Positions 60,785 to 64,000 of a DNA stretch of 64,000 nucleotides are shown here, one piece after another. Origin of the DNA: Pseudomonas sp. ICMP 561 (GTDB lineage: Bacteria; Pseudomonadota; Gammaproteobacteria; Pseudomonadales; Pseudomonadaceae); NCBI RefSeq assembly GCF_002699985.1, contig NZ_LKBT01000034.1, forward strand, positions 124,001 through 188,000, read 5' to 3'. Under the pieces are notes generated by a model that searched no databases, was not told where the DNA came from, and saw only the letters and a program-made list of their open reading frames with translations. How positions within the stretch are numbered: position 1 is the stretch's first letter; each line of letters opens with the position of its first letter. Both the position numbers and the translations under genes were made by a program.

Positions 60785-61576
60785 TTAAGTTGGCTGAGCT
60801 GTGCGCGAACCGCGCCGTTGACGACGAACCATTTCCCCTGCAAGGGCAAGGTAGGCCAATGCACCGCGAGAACTCTTGTCGTAAGCCAGAACAGGCATAC
60901 CGAAACTCGGTGCCTCGGCGAGACGAATGTTGCGCGGGATTACGGTGTCGTACAGCTGTTCGCCGAAATGCTCTTTGAGCTGCGCAGAAACGTCGTTGAT
61001 CAAGCTCAGACGCGGGTCGTACATGGTGCGCAGCAATCCCTCGATTTTCAGGGCAGGATTGAGCAGCTCACCAATGCGCTTGATGTTATCCACAAGGTCG
61101 CTGAGACCTTCCAAAGCAAAGTATTCACACTGCATGGGGATGATGACCCCATCTGAAGCGACCAGCGCGTTCAACGTCAACATCGACAGAGACGGCGGGC
61201 AGTCGATCAGGATGTAATCGTAGTTCTCGCGGATCGGCGCCAGCGCATTGCGCAGGCGGCTCTCCTTCATCTTCATTTCGAGCAGATTAACTTCGGCAGC
61301 CGTCAGGTCCCGGTTTGCGGGCAGTAGCTGGTAGCCGCCATGTTCAGAGAACTGCATGGCCTGAGCCAGATCGCATTCGCCAATCAGAACGTCATAAACC
61401 GAGTTTTCCAGGGCATGTTTATCCACACCACTGCCCATCGTGGCGTTGCCCTGAGGGTCGAGATCGATCAGCAATACGCGGCGCTTGGTAGCGACCAGCG
61501 ATGCTGCGAGATTGATACAGGTGGTGGTTTTACCCACACCACCTTTTTGGTTCGCAATCGCGAATACCTTAGCCAT
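60785..61576 (-). CDS. parA: chromosome partitioning ATPase ParA (Soj)
   Basis: The 263-aa ATPase has the deviant Walker A 'NQKGGVGKTTTCINLAASL' at the N-terminus, switch I 'LLIDLDPQGNATMGSG' and 'YILIDCPPSLSMLTLNAL'. It dimerises on DNA with ATP and moves the ParB-bound origin. It is co-transcribed with parB and follows rsmG by 18 bp. Confidence 0.97.
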   Translation of the reverse strand: MAKVFAIANQKGGVGKTTTCINLAASLVATKRRVLLIDLDPQGNATMGSGVDKHALENSVYDVLIGECDLAQAMQFSEHGGYQLLPANRDLTAAEVNLLEMKMKESRLRNALAPIRENYDYILIDCPPSLSMLTLNALVASDGVIIPMQCEYFALEGLSDLVDNIKRIGELLNPALKIEGLLRTMYDPRLSLINDVSAQLKEHFGEQLYDTVIPRNIRLAEAPSFGMPVLAYDKSSRGALAYLALAGEMVRRQRRGSRTAQPT

Positions 61577-61594
61577 GCTTGCTTGTGTTCCCAG

Positions 61595-62239
61595 TCATGC
61601 CGTGCGGCGCAGTATCAGCAGATGGCGTTGGCCTTGGCAACCCGGTACGGTCAAGGCTTGTGCGCTATCCACGCGGAAATCTGCGGGCAATGCTACCAGT
61701 TCATCGGTCGGATGCAGGCCTTTCATCGCCAGCCATCGCGTATTGGTGTCGCCCATGTGGCGGGTCCACCCGGTAAAGTCTTCCAGACTGCTGAACGCAC
61801 GGGAAACGATCCCGGTAAACGGTTGTTCAGGTTGAAAAGATTCGGCGCGGCTGTGGATAACCTGAAGATTATCCAGCTTGAGCTCCAGTTTGACCTGGGT
61901 CAGAAACCGGGTTTTCTTGCCGTTGCTGTCCAGCACGGTGATCTTCATCTCCGGAAACAGGATCGCCAATGGAATACCCGGCATGCCGCCACCACTGCCA
62001 ACGTCCAACCAGCGTTCGCCATCGATGAATGGCACCACGCTCAGGCTATCGAGCAGATGACGGGACACCATTTCGTCCGGGTCGCGCACCGCAGTCAGGT
62101 TGTAAGCCTTATTCCATTTGATCAACAGGGCCAGGTAGGCCAGCAGCTGTGAGTGCTGGCTTTCACTGAGTTCTACACCCAGTTCCTGAGCGCCTCGGGA
62201 TAACTCTTCGGCGTGTTGCGGGGTGACCATAGAACTCAA
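61595..62239 (-). CDS. rsmG: 16S rRNA 7-methylguanosine methyltransferase
   Basis: The 214-aa enzyme (GidB) methylates N7 of G527 in 16S rRNA using SAM. The SAM loop 'WLDVGSGGGMPGIPLAI' and the opening 'LALLIKWNKAYNLTAVRDPDEMVSRHLLDSL' are diagnostic. It overlaps the end of mnmG by ATGA and precedes parA, the conserved gidA-gidB-parA-parB order near the origin. Confidence 0.97.
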   Translation of the reverse strand: MSSMVTPQHAEELSRGAQELGVELSESQHSQLLAYLALLIKWNKAYNLTAVRDPDEMVSRHLLDSLSVVPFIDGERWLDVGSGGGMPGIPLAILFPEMKITVLDSNGKKTRFLTQVKLELKLDNLQVIHSRAESFQPEQPFTGIVSRAFSSLEDFTGWTRHMGDTNTRWLAMKGLHPTDELVALPADFRVDSAQALTVPGCQGQRHLLILRRTA

Positions 62240-64000
62240 GCGCTTTGCTCCAACTGACGGCCAGCGCCGCGTTTTTTCAGGTGAATCATCAATAGCGAAA
62301 TCGCTGCCGGCGTAACGCCCGGGATTCGCGAAGCCTGCCCCAGCGTTTCCGGACGAGTTATCCCCAGCTTGCTCTGGATCTCTTTCGACAGACCGGAAAT
62401 GGTCATGTAATCGATGTCTTGCGGCAGTTTGGTGTCTTCGCTGGCCCGCAAACGGGCGATTTCGTCGACCTGACGGTCGATGTAACCCGCGTACTTAGCC
62501 TTGATTTCAACCTGTTCAGCGACTTGCGGATCAGGGCTGCCATGGCCAGTGAGGGAAACCAGACTGGCGTAGTCGATTTCCGGTCGGGTCAACAGGTTGA
62601 GCAGGTTGTATTCGTGAGTCAACGGCGTGCCGAAATGACTGGCGATGGCATCGCCCTGCTCAGTACCCGGACGTACCCAGGTGCTTTTCAGGCGCTGCTC
62701 TTCCAGTTCGATGTTTTCGCGTTTGGCGCAGAACGCAGCCCAGCGTTGATCATCGACAAGACCCAGCTCGCGGCCTTTTTCGGTCAGGCGCAAGTCCGCG
62801 TTGTCTTCACGCAGAATCAAGCGGTATTCGGCACGAGACGTGAACATCCGGTACGGCTCTTGGGTACCCAGCGTGATCAAGTCATCCACAAGCACGCCTA
62901 TGTACGCTTCATCGCGACGCGGGCACCAGCTTTCCTTGCCCTGGGCACGGAGAGCGGCATTGGTCCCGGCCAGCAAACCTTGAGCACCGGCTTCTTCGTA
63001 ACCGGTCGTACCGTTGATTTGTCCTGCGAAGAACAGACCCGCGATGACTTTGGTTTCGAGGCTGTACTTCAGATCGCGTGGATCGAAGTAATCATATTCG
63101 ATGGCATAGCCAGGGCGCACGATGTGGGCATTTTCCATGCCTCGAATCGAACGAACGATCTGTAATTGCACGTCAAACGGCAACGAAGTCGAAATGCCAT
63201 TCGGATACAGCTCATGCGTGGTCAGGCCTTCAGGTTCGATGAAAACCTGATGGCTTTCCTTGTCGGCAAATCGATGAATCTTGTCTTCGATCGATGGGCA
63301 ATAGCGTGGACCCACACCTTCGATAACGCCGGAATACATGGGCGAACGATCAAGGTTCGCCGCAATGATTTCGTGAGTCCGGGCGTTGGTGTGAGTGATC
63401 CAGCAACTGACCTGCGATGGGTGTTGTTCCTTGGAGCCCATGAACGACATGACCGGAATCGGTGTATCACCCGGCTGTTCTGTCATGACCGAGAAATCGA
63501 CCGAACGACCATCGATACGCGGAGGAGTACCGGTTTTCAGGCGACCCACTCGTAGCGGTAACTCACGTAAACGATGTGCCAGTGCGATTGACGGCGGATC
63601 GCCTGCGCGACCGCCTGAATAATTCTGCATTCCGATGTGGATAAGTCCACCTAGGAAGGTGCCGGTCGTCAGCACAACCGAATCGGCCATGAAACGCAGA
63701 CCCATTTGGGTCACAACACCGCGTACCTCGTCCTGCTCAACGATCAAGTCATCACAGGCTTGTTGAAATACCCACAGGTTTGGCTGATTTTCGATGGTTT
63801 CGCGAATTGCCGCTTTGTACAGAACACGATCTGCCTGTGCACGAGTGGCCCGGACTGCAGGGCCTTTACGGCTATTCAGCACGCGGAACTGGATACCACC
63901 TTTGTCCGTGGCCATAGCCATAGCGCCGCCCAAGGCGTCGATTTCCTTGACCAGATGACTTTTACCAATCCCGCCAATAGCAGGGTTGCAGCTCATCTGA
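62236..64000 (-). CDS. mnmG: tRNA uridine 5-carboxymethylaminomethyl modification enzyme MnmG, 5' end cut
   Basis: The window holds about 588 of the usual ~630 residues; the N-terminal FAD-binding start lies beyond the edge. Visible are 'QMSCNPAIGGIGKSHLVKEIDALGG', 'VVLTTGTFLGGLIHIG', 'RVGRLKTGTPPRIDGRS' and the C-terminal helical domain with 'AQLRASEDTKLPQDIDY'-like sequence that binds MnmE and tRNA. With MnmE it adds a carboxymethylaminomethyl group to U34 of several tRNAs. The first Met visible is internal, not the true start. Confidence 0.96.
   Translation of the reverse strand, partial: QMSCNPAIGGIGKSHLVKEIDALGGAMAMATDKGGIQFRVLNSRKGPAVRATRAQADRVLYKAAIRETIENQPNLWVFQQACDDLIVEQDEVRGVVTQMGLRFMADSVVLTTGTFLGGLIHIGMQNYSGGRAGDPPSIALAHRLRELPLRVGRLKTGTPPRIDGRSVDFSVMTEQPGDTPIPVMSFMGSKEQHPSQVSCWITHTNARTHEIIAANLDRSPMYSGVIEGVGPRYCPSIEDKIHRFADKESHQVFIEPEGLTTHELYPNGISTSLPFDVQLQIVRSIRGMENAHIVRPGYAIEYDYFDPRDLKYSLETKVIAGLFFAGQINGTTGYEEAGAQGLLAGTNAALRAQGKESWCPRRDEAYIGVLVDDLITLGTQEPYRMFTSRAEYRLILREDNADLRLTEKGRELGLVDDQRWAAFCAKRENIELEEQRLKSTWVRPGTEQGDAIASHFGTPLTHEYNLLNLLTRPEIDYASLVSLTGHGSPDPQVAEQVEIKAKYAGYIDRQVDEIARLRASEDTKLPQDIDYMTISGLSKEIQSKLGITRPETLGQASRIPGVTPAAISLLMIHLKKRGAGRQLEQSA

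Noticed and set aside
59903..61576. parS site in the parAB region
   Set aside because: No GTTCCACGTGGAAC-like palindrome could be found by eye in the window.

Overview
This 64 kb window reads as a Pseudomonas chromosome, most likely of the P. fluorescens group. The support is the origin-proximal order mnmG-rsmG-parA-parB-atpIBEFHAGDC-glmU-glmR-glmS, high-GC codon use, three Pseudomonas-type REP pairs (REPINs), and an intact PxpA/KipI-KipA type 5-oxoprolinase cluster. No tRNA, rRNA or CRISPR array was seen.

Layout. (1) 0-17.4 kb is ordinary chromosome: a gene end, an ankyrin protein, a glycosyltransferase-like gene, the 5-oxoproline/biotin-carboxylase operon with an NRAMP transporter and divergent GntR regulator, an AraC-type regulator, a chemoreceptor, two small membrane or glycine-rich proteins, a C-methyltransferase-like gene and a DUF2157/DUF4401 membrane pair. 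(2) 17.46-48.26 kb is a Tn7-like transposon of about 31 kb in the classical attTn7 site just downstream of glmS. Its right end (two 20-bp repeats) lies about 20 bp past the glmS stop. Its left end (three spaced sites of the same motif) lies next to the DUF2157 gene. It encodes TnsA, TnsB, TnsC, a full-length TnsD and a second, short TniQ protein, with no TnsE and no Cas genes. (3) 48.28-64 kb is the core glmS-glmU-ATP synthase-parAB-rsmG-mnmG block, almost all on the minus strand; mnmG runs off the window.

The transposon cargo is a mosaic. At the left tip is an AT-rich 466-aa gene of unknown function with two small divergent genes, followed by a second array of end-like motifs and a separate cluster of CTGGGTCAG repeats. 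Next is a two-gene Hachiman-like antiphage module (HamA nuclease, HamB helicase). Then comes a wreck of phage/plasmid-like DNA: an integrase stub, two orphan peptides of 31-33 aa each with its own terminator, a five-unit 12-bp repeat, a three-gene operon behind tandem palindromes, and a ParDE-type toxin-antitoxin pair. High-GC Pseudomonas genes follow: a DUF1176 protein, a MITE-like element built around a REPIN, an M48 protease operon with a divergent AraC regulator, and a betaine-type transporter/S15 hydrolase/LysR set. An IS66 relic and a small CxxC protein lie just before tnsC.

Together the mobile part looks like a glmS-targeted island that has collected defence and stabilisation functions, with signs that more than one Tn7-like insertion took place at the same site.
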